This document shows positions 52,540-64,000 of a DNA stretch of 64,000 nucleotides, piece by piece. Both the position numbers and the translations under genes were made by a program. Under the pieces are notes generated by a model. The model did no database searches, was not told the origin of the DNA, and saw only the letters and a program-made list of their open reading frames with translations. The stretch covers positions 68,816,935 through 68,880,934 of the forward strand of contig CM043950.1 in the NCBI GenBank assembly GCA_014529385.2. Direction: 5' to 3'. Positions within the stretch are counted from its first letter, which is position 1. Each line of letters begins with the position of its first letter. This DNA is from Adiantum capillus-veneris (taxonomy: Eukaryota > Streptophyta > Polypodiopsida > Polypodiales > Pteridaceae).

Positions 52540-52939
52540 TACCTTTATAGCTGGTTGTTTAAATATTTAAAAAACTTATTTTTTACATACGCAGATCACT
52601 ATTTACCATGTGCATTTTTCCCTAATTTGAAAACCTAAACGATAGAACTAAGTCGGTAGGGCTTTTTAGGGGGTAACCCTCCTCCTAATACCTCATGGGT
52701 ACCCACCCCTTAGAAGATTTTGTAAGGATCGTGGCCTTCATTACCCTAAAACCTCACACCCGTTGGCTCTCTCTGTCCACCTTGGTTATACTACAAACAT
52801 GTAGTAGCCTATACAGTTGCTCTCTCTCCCTCTCAGCTCCCCGTATGCAAGCAGGAGTGGCCATAGGGGCAGCTTGGGAGATCATAGCCAATGAGTAACA
52901 GATTGTGGGGCATCTTCTCACCATTCAGCTAGTCGGATG

Positions 52940-53073
52940 CGCTATATAAGGTGAGGGTGCTTTGGCCCCTCACTTAGTCTGTGGGTGTTTCTTTCTTTGT
53001 GTGTGTATTTCAAAGCAAGTAGAGAGGCCTTTAACATTGTGCAGTTATGGAAGTAGTGGAACTACCATCACAG
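52940..53073 (+). promoter_or_regulatory. PLE copy C promoter, hairpin and mini-exon
   Basis: CTATATAAGGTGAGGGTGC and GGCCCCTCACTTAG give TATA box plus hairpin at 52942-52975. ATG at 53047 opens MEVVELPSQ, ending at 53073 before GTTGGTAT. The mini-exon is 27 nt, so it ends in phase 0, the phase in which the exon at 54799 (GAT CAC AAA) starts. Confidence 0.7.
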
Positions 53074-54798
53074 GTTGGTATTCTCCCTAGCAAGGGTAAA
53101 TTGATTAATGGTGTTGTACATGCTGCATGAATACTTCTTTAATAACTATCACACAGATATTTCCTGGCTTAACCTGGTTTTCTCGATTGGGAACTCTATC
53201 GTAACTGCATATTGTGCATACACTAATAGTGGTCTTGTTGAAAAATCTATCGTAACTGCATATTGTGCATAAACACTTTGGTCGGGGACTGTTTGGTTTT
53301 TTTGGGGATTTTTTGGTAGGATGTTGACTTCTTATAGCAAAGGGCTTTTGATAACTTGTATGGTGCCCTAAATTCATTATGGTTGAACCCATGCATAACC
53401 AGAAGTAGTGGTGCTTGGTTTGTAGTAATTGAACAAAAATGTTAGGGATCTTTTGATAATTGATACTGACGTTTGTCTGGTCGGCCATACGCAGCCTAAA
53501 GGCGTGGCTCTTTTACTATGTATCTGACATGTGGAAAAATTTGCATATTACTGCATGACGTAAATGGGGTTTTCTCTTCCCTTATGCCATCTGTTGGAAT
53601 TGTTATACTAGCTGATAATCTCGCGCATTGTCTTATATAGCATGATGCAGTAAGAACGGTAAAACGAAATATGGGTTTTTTCTTTTTTAGAAAAGCTATA
53701 AATAGGCTCTTGGCTTTGGCTCATTTAATGGGTTTTTTCTCATTTGGCATGCAAACTAAGGTAAGCTCGAATGCAAATGGGCATGAGAAATATAAATTAG
53801 CATGATAACACTGTAGAGTTTTGTTACCTTCAAAAAATTGTAATATTTTCTCGTTGAGAAATATCTGTAGTTGTTGTTTTGGATACTTTATGGCTTCAAG
53901 GAAACTGGCAAAGTATTTTTGGCATTGACAAAATTGGCAAAGTATTTATAGTATTATAAGAATGATCTAAGGAAGGTTATGGTATTAAGACTCTTGGTTC
54001 AGAAGATATGGTGGCTTTTGTTGTTCAAAATGATATACATGCTATTGAAAATTCTTAAAAAATCGGGGATTAACAAATACCATACTTATAAGTACTTCTT
54101 TAAAATCTTTGGGGTAACTAAAACCAAAAAACTAAGAAACATGAACACCTTGGACAGCGGTTTTAGGTTTAAAAAGTGGTAAGATGGACATAAATAACAA
54201 TTGATACAGTCCATTAACACATGTAAAACACATCCAAGACTAGCGTATCTGTTATCTTGTTTGGATGGATGCAGGTGAGGACTCTATCCTTTCTTGGAAC
54301 TTTTTTGGCTTAAAGCTATTGTCTGTCAGATAGTACACTTGCTCCTACCACTTGGGAAGTAATTCTTTATTGGATCACTATCATTGTATACTAGAATGAG
54401 ACTTCATTCTCATATGCCATGTACAAAGATAATTCTAAGATTGAGTTGTTTTTGTACTAATTTTTGCCTTTTCTCTAAAGCCAATTGCTTTTTGAATGTA
54501 AAAGTTCATTTATACTTTATTATATAAGTTAAAATAGCTACACAGACGTCCTATATATAAGTTTTTTTTCATTGCTTTTTTGAAAAAACCGAGACGTTGG
54601 CTTTAGAAACTTTCTTGAATCTTGGTTTTATGTTTGACCCACTGCCTTTAAATCCTTGATTGGTTGGCTGGTGTTAGGTGGTCCTACATAGGCTAAGATT
54701 CTTGTTTCCAACTCATGGCCTTCATGGTCTCTGACCTTGCCGGTTTAAGGATTACAGGCCCAAACTACTGGACTAATCTTATATATAATTTCTTTCAG

Positions 54799-57700
54799 GA
54801 TCACAAACTTTTTAAGTTGACACCTCGCATGAGGGTAAACCATGACCCGAAGAACATACAAGGATTTTAGAACAAATTATATTTTACCTAAAGGACAAGT
54901 CTCCTAAAAATGCCGTAGCTGTTAGAACTAGACCTTTTTTGTCTAGATGGGCCAAACTCTGTGTTACTTACTACCACAAATAATCCATGACTTATTAACT
55001 AATTTTGTCTGCTGCAGACCCTTGCTCTCTCGCAGGGCCTTGAACTATCTTCTAAGCCCCTATTTGTGGCTAGCTTCTCAGTTGATTTATGACTCAGCTC
55101 TATCTTCTAACAAAAAGCTATCTATCTTACACATGATATCCTTTAATGATTGGGTCAAGATTATGGCTACCTTGGACAAGGATCCAAAGTTGGGGTGAAT
55201 ATGATTTCCCAGTACATAGCCCAATTGCCTATACTTTCTATACAATATCAACAAGAGTTTGCCTTATTTTCTTCTTTTGGAGCAAAATTATCTAAATTTT
55301 TGAAAAAATTATTGGGCTCAATCCATCTTTTATCAGTGCCCCTACTGCCCCATCTATTCCTCAAACTGGTAGAATATTTTGCAGAGATAGTGCAGCACTT
55401 GAGGCTGTCAAGGAATTCCAAAACAATCTTTGCTCCCTAAGTGAGTCTAACCTTTTAGAAATGGTACCCAAGTTTTTTCCTTTCCTTCGTGTTAGACAGA
55501 TTGAAATTGAATCATTTGGTGTGGACCATCAGCTTTGGGTCCTACCTAACAACGCTTTTCTGGCACCTATTCTTAGCAAAGCTTGGGTATATCTAGCTAA
55601 CCTCCCAACTGCCACTATCATGAGGATTGTAGACTCAAAAATTTGAAAGGTGGCCAGTTCTTGGACAAAGGAAAACTCATTAAAGCCCCCTTTAACCTCA
55701 ACCTGATAGATCACTCCAAGTGCTCCTCTAGTACAGGTCTATACATACGGACAAAAGGGAACATGGATTTTGCTAAATGTAATCCTGATTTCTACACAAA
55801 ATCCATTTGGAATGTCTTTCAACCAAATGTGCTTGTAAATTTCTTGACCCTAAAGCTTCATGTGAATCCAACATTATGTGGTTTGACCATGCTATCTGGT
55901 TTATCCTCAATCATTTGGACCAGCTCTTTCTTGGAAAATCGGTGGACTTTCATCTGTCTTTCATCTGCTCTTGGCTAGGTGGCCAAGCCAAACAATTAGT
56001 TATTCTCAAATTGCTTTCAACATTTTTTGTGGGCTTATGCTAGATATCCTCAAGGACTTGAAGGCTGATGAACCAAGGACTTATTTAACTACCTATGCAA
56101 ATTACAAGGGTGTTAAAATTATCACCAGTCTTCTCAAGCCTTGTATTGATGATGATGATTCTCCCTCACTGAAAAGACCCAACTCTCTTGCCACCCCCAA
56201 CTCTTTCACTTCATTCTTGACACCCAACTCCTCCTCTAATTTCACTAGAGGAAAATCTTGTAGCTTCACTAGGGGAAGAGGTAGGAACACCCCTATCAAG
56301 CACCTTCTTGACTTATGGTCACTTATGTTGTGCAAGTTGTTGTTGGACCTTGTGGAATATTGTCTCTCACCAAAAAGACATATGGCAAAAAGTATATTTA
56401 CGAACATTGTCTGTTTCAAAATGTACTTCTAAAACACTTTTTTGTGAATGTTTTGACTTGGAAACCATGAAATACTTGATAATTTTCTTATCGGTTGGAA
56501 GTATCAACAACCCATTAAGAATGTGGTCTACAGTAATGATTTTTTACGACACAGCACTATGCCTGATTGTGTTTGTGTGATAAACTTATCCCATACTACA
56601 AAGATTTTGATACTTATGGCTTACATGTTTGCACTTGTAATCTGGATCTCATTGAAAATACCACAATCCAAAAAATCCTTGCTAAAGGACTTAATCACAT
56701 ACCCACTTTTCCTAAAAACCCATTCTTGCTTTAACAACTTTACTTAGCTGCTTAGCTGACCTTGTTAATACTCTCCGACTGGAGAAGACAGTCCTGCTGG
56801 ACTTAATTAAATTGGTTGAAAAATATGCTTCTTTCAAAAGATCACACATATACCTTTTTAATAGTTGTCTACTAATAGCACTTGGATCACACCACAACTA
56901 GCTGACGATTTTCAAAAACTTTCACATAACTGGTTTATTGTTGGACTTGATAAAAGCTCCAATTGTCCCACTCTTATATGCAAAAACTTGGCTTGGAATG
57001 CAACTCAATCTAGGATTTCTGGGAAGGATATCACACCACTTAATACTTCCCCCTATGAGGTCACCTATAATATTTTTGGGAAGGAATTCACACCACTTAA
57101 TACTTCCCCTTATGAGGTCACCTATAATATTTCAAAACATCTTGAAAGTATGGGGTATTTTATTCAAAATACCAAACTTCTTGTACTTTTTCCCACCTAT
57201 AAGTTACACAAGCATAAGTTTAGATGGATATTTGATGCACCAAATAGGATTTTTTTTTACATTACCAAAGATATTACCCTTTGTCTTGACCTAATTCTTT
57301 CAAATTTTGAAAATATATGTGCCTCTAAACAGAAAATCTACTCTAACTTTCTTCAAATTCACTATAACCCATTCTGGTTGGTAAAAAATGCCACTGAGGT
57401 TACACTAAACCTCCCTAAAGAAATTTTTCATCTCTTCACAACTGATATTACTCAGTGCTACGAGAATATACCTTTGGAAGGTGAATTAGGACTAAAAGAT
57501 GTTCTATCTCAAATGATTAAACTAGCCTTCAATAATGCTAGGATTGATGGTTTTTTTTACGTATCGCTCTCCAAAAAACCTAGATGGATTAAAAAAACCA
57601 CAATCTTTTCATCCCCTTCACTTTGATGATGTAAAATTATTCAATAACATATCTTGGGTACTTGATAATTGTACCATCCTCTTCGGACGACAATGCTTTA

Positions 57701-58343
57701 ATCAAAGCCTAGGCATTCCCATGGGATTTTCCTGCTCACCTATAATGTGTAATTTATACTTAGCCTTCTTTGAATACAAATGGTTTCGCAAAACCATGAG
57801 TGACAAAAGTAATTATCATAAACTTTCACTTTTTAATCATACTTATAGATATATGGATGACCTCTTAAGCCTCAACAATAGATTATTCTCATATGAGATT
57901 AATCATGTTTACCCCAACTGCTTAATAATTGAACCAGCCTTTAAACATGGTTCACTACACCAACTGGCTTTTTTACCACTACTATCCAATTCCTTAACTT
58001 TTCAATTGAACTACATAACCCTTGTGTGGGTGACTTTGACCAGAAGTTCTCTTGGAAAAAAGACCTTTTAGATATCCCACTTATTGAGTTCTTATAAAAG
58101 AACAGTAATTGTCCATATAAAGCTGCTCTTAGTACATGGATCAGCCTCCTATACCTTACAATTCACTCCTCTTACAATTACTTCTTGGCTTGGGAAGATA
58201 TTAAGATTCTTATACATAAAGTTTTCCTTGATGGTTACAAAAGAAAGGACATCATTAACAAAATCATACAATCCCTTTCTCAAAACTATTGGCATGACTT
58301 ACATTTTAACCACATTAACCTCATTTCATTGATTAGGTAGTAG
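54799..58343 (+). pseudogene. PLE copy C polyprotein with reverse transcriptase
   Basis: After TTTCTTTCAG: DHK-FKLTPRMRVNHD, then the N-terminal region (FGVDHQLWVLPN), SFTRGRGRN, and from 56865 a 253-codon open frame with FIVGLDKSSN, LVLFPTYKLHKHKFRW, DITQCYENIP (catalytic Asp at 57444-57446). The frame shifts at the A-run near 57590 and continues as NQSLGIPMGFSCSPIMCNLY and RYMDDLLSLNN (YMDD at 57850-57861), then IYPNC-like VYPNCLIIEPAF. Another shift near 57950 leads to the thumb. A 54-bp stretch is tandemly repeated inside (PLNTSPYEVTYNI twice, 57039-57146). TAA at about 58096 replaces Lys. No C-terminal GIY-YIG seen. Confidence 0.85.
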
Positions 58344-58345
58344 AA

Positions 58346-59049
58346 TAAGTCAAGACAACCCATCCATTGACATGGTAACGGGAGCCAGTCCCCTCTTTCC
58401 ACCCCCACACTTACACTTTAATCTTGTTTCTTAATAACTACCACATGGTTGTTCATAACACAAAGTTGTTTTATTAGAGTTCCCATCACAAGTTCATTTA
58501 AACAACCCTTCAAACATTAAAGATTGGCACAAAGACAATCTTCCTAGGAAAAACTCGACATACAACACTACATAATTATTCCAATACTCTGGAATCGTAG
58601 AAACTTCTTTTGGTGGATTTTCATTCCATCCGTTTCATTGGCTACCCATACAACCAGTAAGTGCTACACCTCTTGGAGTAACCCTCCGTTGAGTCACATT
58701 ATATGTCCGTAGAAATGAACTAAGCTTCCTCATAGAAATGGGTCAGCATTGTACATAGAAATGCACAGCTCCTGCGTAGAAACATGAGCTACCTCCTTGT
58801 GATCAAAGGGGAATTCAGACTTAATCAATATTGGAATAAAATGAACTAAGGTTGAGAGAGTCCTTCCTAAGCAAAAATTCTTTCCTACTTCAAATAGTAT
58901 ATCATCAAAAAAATTCCTTCTTAATAATTCAAACTTAAGAAAATAACAAGTTCAAATGACATAGTTTCCAATTGGGAGTGATCCATTTTTTTTGAGTAAT
59001 TTTGTCTTCCTAATTATTCGTGATGCAATGAACATTAAACAACTAAAAA
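58346..59049. other. non-coding stretch
   Basis: GTAGAAA(T/C)-words recur around 58700-58790. No gene seen. Confidence 0.4.
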
Positions 59050-59199
59050 GTTTTCCTACCTTCTCACGAGTGATGGCATTGCTTCAGAAGATGATTGGCA
59101 CTTCTTCATTCATAGAGGCCTTTCCTTTGCCAATTCCATCACTCGTTCCAACCTCGTGATCATGTAAACCACCAAAACGAGTTCTCTTGGGTGCCATTC
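59050..59199 (-). pseudogene. unknown coding-like exon, minus strand
   Basis: ATG at 59199 opens MAPKRTRFGGLHDHEV and TSDGIGKGKASMNEEVPIIF, one TGA stop, then SNAITREK before GTAGGAAAAC, a possible donor near 59055. It looks like the first exon of a small gene or a transposon protein. No family recognised. Confidence 0.35.
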
Positions 59200-59557
59200 T
59201 CACTACTGATTACTTAATTAATTTGAGAATTTGTCGGCGGCTAATGTGTAAAGAAACCAATGGAAGTAAGATGAGTGAATGCAAACATTTTAATTCCAAC
59301 AATGTATGGTCATGTCATACATTGCTCAAACATATAGTGTGCTTAATCTTGCCATAGACTTATGATAAATATACACTATTACTCATACACTAATCTATTC
59401 ATGGATGACCATGGCGTATCTTCACCAAGCTCGATGCATACACAAAGTTTAGGTAATCACATTATCATCCTATATAAGTAGTTGATTATTTTGTTTTAAA
59501 TTCCTCAATTTTCAATGGAAAATGAACAAGATGCATGTGTATACCTTGGCTAGAGGT

Positions 59558-60790
59558 ACATAGATCGTGATCCATGTTGAAGCATATTTTTGAGTGATCT
59601 TGGTACCATCTGATTCAACATGATTAAGGGATGTTATCTATGCAAATTTATGTGATTTGAAACTTTGGTTTTCCCATCAAGTCAAATTTTGTAATTTTCT
59701 TGTAGATTTAGAGAATTTTGGGATTCTCACAAGGATTTTGGTTTTCAAATTACTTGTAACTTTGGTGTAAGTGGAATGTGGATCATAGGGCTTGGTTCTA
59801 GTCTAGAAATTTGGAAAAGGTACATGGATCACAATCCATGTTGGGTCACAGATTGCGACAAGACTTTGAGAGTAAATTCCTATAGCTAATCCTAGCACAC
59901 TGGTTGAATCTTTTCAAATTCAAATCTAAATTTACCAAGTTAACTCAATTTCCTAGTTTATGGCCCTATTTTCTCGACTTTGACCATAACTATATTTTGG
60001 ATCCCACTTTGATGCATTTCTATGGTGAATAGGTGTTAGCTTTTGTTGATCTGATGCTTTGATGCTAAGTAACACCTCTATGTCTACTTGTTCTTCAAGT
60101 TTCACTGTAATTTGACTTTGACTGATCCTTCTACCCTTGATGTTAGGATTCATGCTTTTGCTAAGCACTTTTTAGTTGCACTTTGACTCTTTAAGCACAC
60201 TAACACTTTTGAATTCCACTATAAGGTCTTTGTTCCAAAAACTCTAAATGCTGACGTCAGTGACTTTGAAGGTGCAAAATCTTGGACTCTTCACAATCTT
60301 GTAAAATTTTCTCAATCCCTTGATGGCCCTAAAACTTAAATACACCTGCTGATAAAAAACTGGTAGCTTTTGAACCTGGGGGTCATGGATCGTGATCCAT
60401 GTTTGGAACCCAAATCACACAAAATTTGTAGGAAAGTAGCTGGGCATGTTCCTAGAGTGATTGATTGGTCACCAACTTTTGGATTTTGTGCCACTTATAT
60501 CGGCCTAGGTGAAAATGACCATTTTGGAGACTGATTTTCCAAGAATTTGGGTATTTATGGTCAAGATGTGTCCAAATCCTCACAAATTTTATGGTTGACC
60601 TTCTCAAGCTATAGTCTGACTCCTGGAAACACTTGGTTCAATTTTGAGCGGTTGGCGAGCATGAATTGCGATCCATGATGGAACACATTTTCTTATTATT
60701 TTCCTGAAGTTTTTAGGCACAGGTTTGGGCAGTCCCTTAGAGAAATCTCTCTAAATTTGGAAGCTAGGTAACATGGATTGCGGTCCATGT
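59558..60790 (+). repeat. five dispersed copies of an 18-20 bp palindrome
   Basis: ACATGGATCNNNATCCATGT-type sequences at 59558-59577, 59822-59841, 60383-60402, 60660-60677 and 60771-60790. Each is an imperfect palindrome around GATC or GATTGCGATC. The DNA between is AT-rich with no convincing ORF. Confidence 0.8.
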
Positions 60791-61210
<420 letters not shown>

Positions 61211-61639
61211 CTAGCAAAATGTAAATGAGGCCTATTTTGCCCTATTTGGATATATATATCCGACTTACCCAGAATCTTAAGTGCACTCTTACCTCCTTTG
61301 CCTGGATTTCTCATGTCACATCACTTGAGGTTTAAATCGCTTGTTATTTGGACATTATGTCATTGTTGGCCCTCAATTCTGCAAATTTTGATCCGTCGTA
61401 AGTTGGCCAAAAATTTGATTTGTACTAAATCTTTCAAAGCTTGACATGCTTGAAGCTCTAGCTCTATTGATCCGGCATTTGCTTCCAGAACTTGATTTTA
61501 GCTCTCTTAGATAGTTTTATTGAATTTTATCTTTATTAGCTAAAAATTAAATAAAATTACTAAAAATATTATTATTCACCCAAAATTAGCCAAAATTATC
61601 CATTAGACTCGTATATACATACTCTCACTCTAAGCATGA

Positions 61640-61792
61640 TGATGGTCAAAAATTGGTTATTATGGCTCATCAATATGCCATTTTGAGAGATAAAAGTTTA
61701 ATAAAAAGAAAAAATTAAGCAACAAAACAACCTTTATATACTACAGTATGAATTCTCATCATCTTGCAATAGGCTGCTACTCCCCCCTTTCC
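61640..61792 (-). other. possible polypurine tract and 3' LTR start of a minus-strand gypsy element
   Basis: On the minus strand GGAAAGGGGGGA (61792-61781) is followed by TAGCAGCC and, 40 bp on, TATATAAAGG. This is what a polypurine tract plus LTR promoter looks like, downstream of the protease remnant at 62.5-62.8 kb. The second LTR is not in view, so it is a suggestion. Confidence 0.35.
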
Positions 61793-62475
61793 ATTATGAG
61801 CCATCTCAAACAAAAGGTTGTGCGATGTACATGGGCGATAAGATTGTGTCTATGCAAGGCCCTGTAGTGTGGCCCTAATATGCCCATGGAAGAAATGCAT
61901 GGGTAAGACTATGATGTGCAAGATGTGGATACTGGACAAATTGTTCACGGGTCTTTGTTGTTGAGGCTCCATCTTTACTACATGGTCCGAACAAAAGTAA
62001 GATGTCACACTCTCTCTTTGATTGTGGGGTGTGAAAGTACCTTTGTAATCATGATTTTTGTTGTCTTTGACTTCTTTGATACTCACTTTTACTTGGGTGG
62101 TCAATGGAGACTGCTAATCTAGTTGTTGAGTTGCTCGTTTTGATCTCCATTGCCAAGTTGTCTTTGTTGGTCGAGGTTGGGTGGCTTGTGTTTGCTTTGG
62201 AATCCAATCATACTTGTGTGGGCTTGTTTTGTGCTCTATTGTTGTTTTGTTTGCCACTGCCAAGTATAACTGCGTAGAGTTTGTCAAAATTTTGTTGGAG
62301 GATTCTGTCGTTTTTCTATGGTTGTCACTTGTGGAGTTGTGGCCTTGGGTATCCATATTTGCTTAGGTTTGTTTTCCATGATAAATTTCTTCACCCATAC
62401 CTATCTAGTTGATTGTTCTTTGGTGTGTCGTATAGGTGTAGGTGTTCTCGCTTGGTGCAAGTCCACAATAATACG
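61793..62475 (-). other. decayed linker of the gypsy remnant
   Basis: Short broken frames on the minus strand (for example KPKQIWIPKATTPQVTT at about 62370) follow the protease remnant. No reverse transcriptase or integrase motifs, so pol is deleted. Confidence 0.35.
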
Positions 62476-62835
62476 CTATAAGTTCCACATATTATTACTT
62501 TGTGCCAATGCATTGGCATAAGAGGTATCACCAAGCATGAACTTCAATGTGTCCTCTTTCCAATTTAGAACTGCTTTGTAAGTCCACATCCAAGGAATAC
62601 CTAGGATGACTGCTTCGTTGAGATATGTGTCTGCAATGACATGAAACTGATGTGGGCATTGATGGCAATTGATATTGATTGACAAATTGGCTTGACCTAA
62701 GCTGAATATCTTTCCTCAATTAGCAGTTGTGAGCTCTATCTGGTGTGTTGAAAATGGTACATCTATCATCTTCATGTATGTAGATTATTTGATGACATTG
62801 GCTCTAAGTATTGTGTCCACAAGTACTCGCTCTGT
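62476..62835 (-). pseudogene. Ty3/gypsy aspartic protease fragment
   Basis: Minus-strand frame: TERVLVDTILRANVIK, where VDT stands for the active-site region (the usual Gly after DT is lost), then IELTTAN and SININCHQCPHQFHVIADTYL, then the family hallmark ILGIPWMWTYKAVLNWKEDT with FMLGDTSY. Retroviral-type proteases of plant gypsy elements end with ILG-PWL and a Trp shortly after. Two in-frame stops (VIK-stop-STY, AN-stop-GK). The upstream gag is not seen on this strand. Confidence 0.65.
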
Positions 62836-63215
62836 TGATCATCTAGAACCTGTACCAATGTTGGGCCAGCAACCTCCTTCACCTTAAGAGAAGTGAGCAA
62901 TTGCTAGATACACATAGCCAGTAGAAACACTTGCTAATCAGAGAATGTTGCCACCAACTTCATATCACAAAGAGTCAGTTGAGTTCCTATGAGAGAGAAC
63001 TCAAGAGTATCATGTATGCTCACAAAGGTCCACAGAGCCTACAATTTTAATAAATGCGATGACAATAGCTCAATCTCAAGAAGCTACCTGAAATGCATCA
63101 GCCAAGGACAAAAATAAATTGCATGTTCAAACAAAATTAGAGACTTTTAGTAAGAACTCCAATAAAATCAGGGAAGGCAAAATGAGACAAAATAAAAGCA
63201 AAGAAGCTAAAAGAG
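62836..63215. other. junction region without recognised gene
   Basis: Transition from the minus-strand gypsy remnant to plus-strand coding-like DNA; A-rich towards its end. The boundary of neither element could be fixed. Confidence 0.4.
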
Positions 63216-63533
63216 AAAACTCCCTTAGAAACAGAGCTGCAACAAGCCAGGAAGCAGTTAAAATATGAAAAAGATAACAAGAATCAAAGGGAAGGAGCGG
63301 TGTCATCCAAAATATTATTGGGAGGTTTAGTCGTGGTGGATAATGTTATGGAACCCTTGGAGGCTCTATTACAAGCATACGAGGCTAGACTAAAAACCAA
63401 CCAGACACTGGAGCATAGATAATTGACATTTTTGCATCGTGAGATTGAGAAACATGGACTCGAAATGTGCAAAAGTCTCTTAGAGATAGCTCAAGCTCTA
63501 ATGAAGCCAAAAAAAGAAAACCTCCCTAAATAG
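63216..63533 (+). pseudogene. coiled-coil coding remnant, plus strand
   Basis: Frame from 63216: KTPLETELQQARKQLKYEKD, then VVVDNVMEPLEALLQAYEAR, one stop TAA at 63420-63422, then LTFLHREIEKHGLEMCKSLL and IAQALMK, ending TAG at 63531. Heptad-like Leu spacing suggests a coiled coil. It may be the N-terminal part of a transposon protein. Family not recognised. Confidence 0.4.
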
Positions 63534-63616
63534 GAAATGTTAAAAGGAATGGGAAAATTGAGCAGATAAAAGATGAAACAGATAATCACATGAGACCAAA
63601 GAAAAAAACACCATGG

Positions 63617-63840
63617 GACAATAGTGTAGTGGCTAATACCAATGATGACTCTAAGTCACAAGTGATGATGTTGATTCCTAAAGTGGATGAGCCATGGATG
63701 AGTCATGGCCCCACAAGCCTTATGGGAAATGATAAGGAGCAATAGGGTAGTGGCTAATACCACTAATGACTCTAAGTCACAAGCCAAATTCTTGAAGTGG
63801 ATGAACCATGGCCACAATCCTTATGGGAAATGATAAGGAA
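63617..63840 (+). repeat. tandem duplication within coding-like DNA, units of about 105-120 bp
   Basis: Both units have CAATAG(T/G)GTAGTGGCTAATACCA, GACTCTAAGTCACAAG and CTTATGGGAAATGATAAGGA. Unit 1 starts near 63617, unit 2 near 63738. Unit 2 joins in frame to the open region at the edge. Confidence 0.8.
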
Positions 63841-64000
63841 CAAGAAGGATGGTAGTGAGACTTTTAAGTATGCACATATCACTGAGATCAACATGGATCA
63901 CAAGTTCTACCCTAGAGATATACAATCTTTATATGATGATGCAAGAACAGAAGCATATGCGGAGAGTAAACCTAAGATATTGAAGACCTTTCTGTCTTTC
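63797..64000 (+). CDS. unknown open reading frame running off the right edge
   Basis: 68 codons without stop to the last base: VDEPWPQSLWEMIRNKKD, TFKYAHITEINMDHKFYPRD and DDARTEAYAESKPKILKTF. The start is unknown; the same frame may begin in the repeat upstream. The composition is protein-like (acidic and basic residues mixed, several aromatics). It may continue the coiled-coil remnant at 63.2 kb. No family recognised. Confidence 0.4.
   Translation, partial: MDEPWPQSLWEMIRNKKDGSETFKYAHITEINMDHKFYPRDIQSLYDDARTEAYAESKPKILKTFLSF

Larger units (their letters stand above)
52535..58345 (+). mobile_element. Penelope-like element, copy C (nearly full length)
   Basis: 5.8 kb. Starts ATGTATACCTTTATAG at the (AC)n. 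Order: 512-bp leader, TATA and hairpin, mini-exon, 1.7-kb intron, exon at 54799, long coding region with RT to about 58340. It loses similarity to copy A within TGATTAGGTAGTAG, so only the last 70 bp (hairpin and (AC)n) are missing. PLEs are retroelements whose RT is closest to telomerase; some lineages keep introns, which fits this layout. Stops and frameshifts make it inactive. Confidence 0.88.

Noticed and set aside
44350-58343. GIY-YIG endonuclease domain in PLE copies A-C
   Set aside because: No GIY and YIG pair with correct spacing was found before or after the RT. LYIRTKG near 51410 is only superficially similar. Absence is not proven because the frames are broken.

Overview
The window is nuclear DNA of a land plant. 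The evidence is a multi-exon mitochondrial phosphate carrier with plant-type exon junctions, a plant ribosomal protein eS4 copy, a plant SWIB-domain ORF, Ty1/copia and Ty3/gypsy-type LTR retrotransposons with plant-type primer sites, and very long (CT)n, (AC)n and poly-C tracts. The density of microsatellites and the number of Penelope-like elements (PLEs) make me lean towards a non-seed plant such as a fern or lycophyte, but this is inference.

Layout. 0-2 kb: the 3' half of a phosphate carrier gene (plus strand), the only gene here that looks fully functional. 2-7.3 kb: microsatellite-rich DNA with gene copies: an RPS4 pseudogene, a decayed lipid-transfer-protein-like piece and a SWIB-domain ORF. 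7.3-15.4 kb: non-coding, with dispersed repeats, the largest microsatellites and PLE-derived pieces. 15.43-18.54 kb: an LTR retrotransposon with a gag gene only. 19.47-27.19 kb: a minus-strand LTR element with a 5.8 kb interior and no genes (LARD type), target duplication TTTGC. 27.5-33.8 kb: PLE-derived modules and a decayed reverse transcriptase of a second PLE lineage. 33.78-38.96 kb: a young Ty1/copia element with 227-bp LTRs that differ at four positions, target duplication CTATG, and a polyprotein frame broken by six stops and no frameshift. 39-43.7 kb: unknown coding-like pieces, a tandem duplication and a minus-strand PLE 5' module. 43.8-58.3 kb: three related PLE copies (A, B, C) on the plus strand, bounded by (AC)n. 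58.3-64 kb: five near-identical palindromes, a 110-bp (CT)n tract, a gypsy protease remnant and an unidentified reading frame that runs off the right edge.

The most interesting signal is the PLE cluster. Its reverse transcriptase has PLE-type motifs (GLDKSS, a KLHK-type motif, DITQCYENIP, GIPMGFSCSP, RYMDDL). Every well-preserved 5' end begins right next to (AC)n and leads through a TATA box and a GGTGAGGG/CCCTCAC hairpin to a conserved 9-codon ATG mini-exon (M-E-x-x-x-L-P-S-Q type) that ends at a GT. About 1.7-1.9 kb later a TTTCTTTCAG-type acceptor opens the main coding region in the same phase. The 3' end is a hairpin followed by (AC)n. At 47.9-48.0 kb two copies are joined head to tail through (AC)n alone. 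Taken together this looks like an intron-bearing, microsatellite-associated PLE family with non-autonomous relatives.
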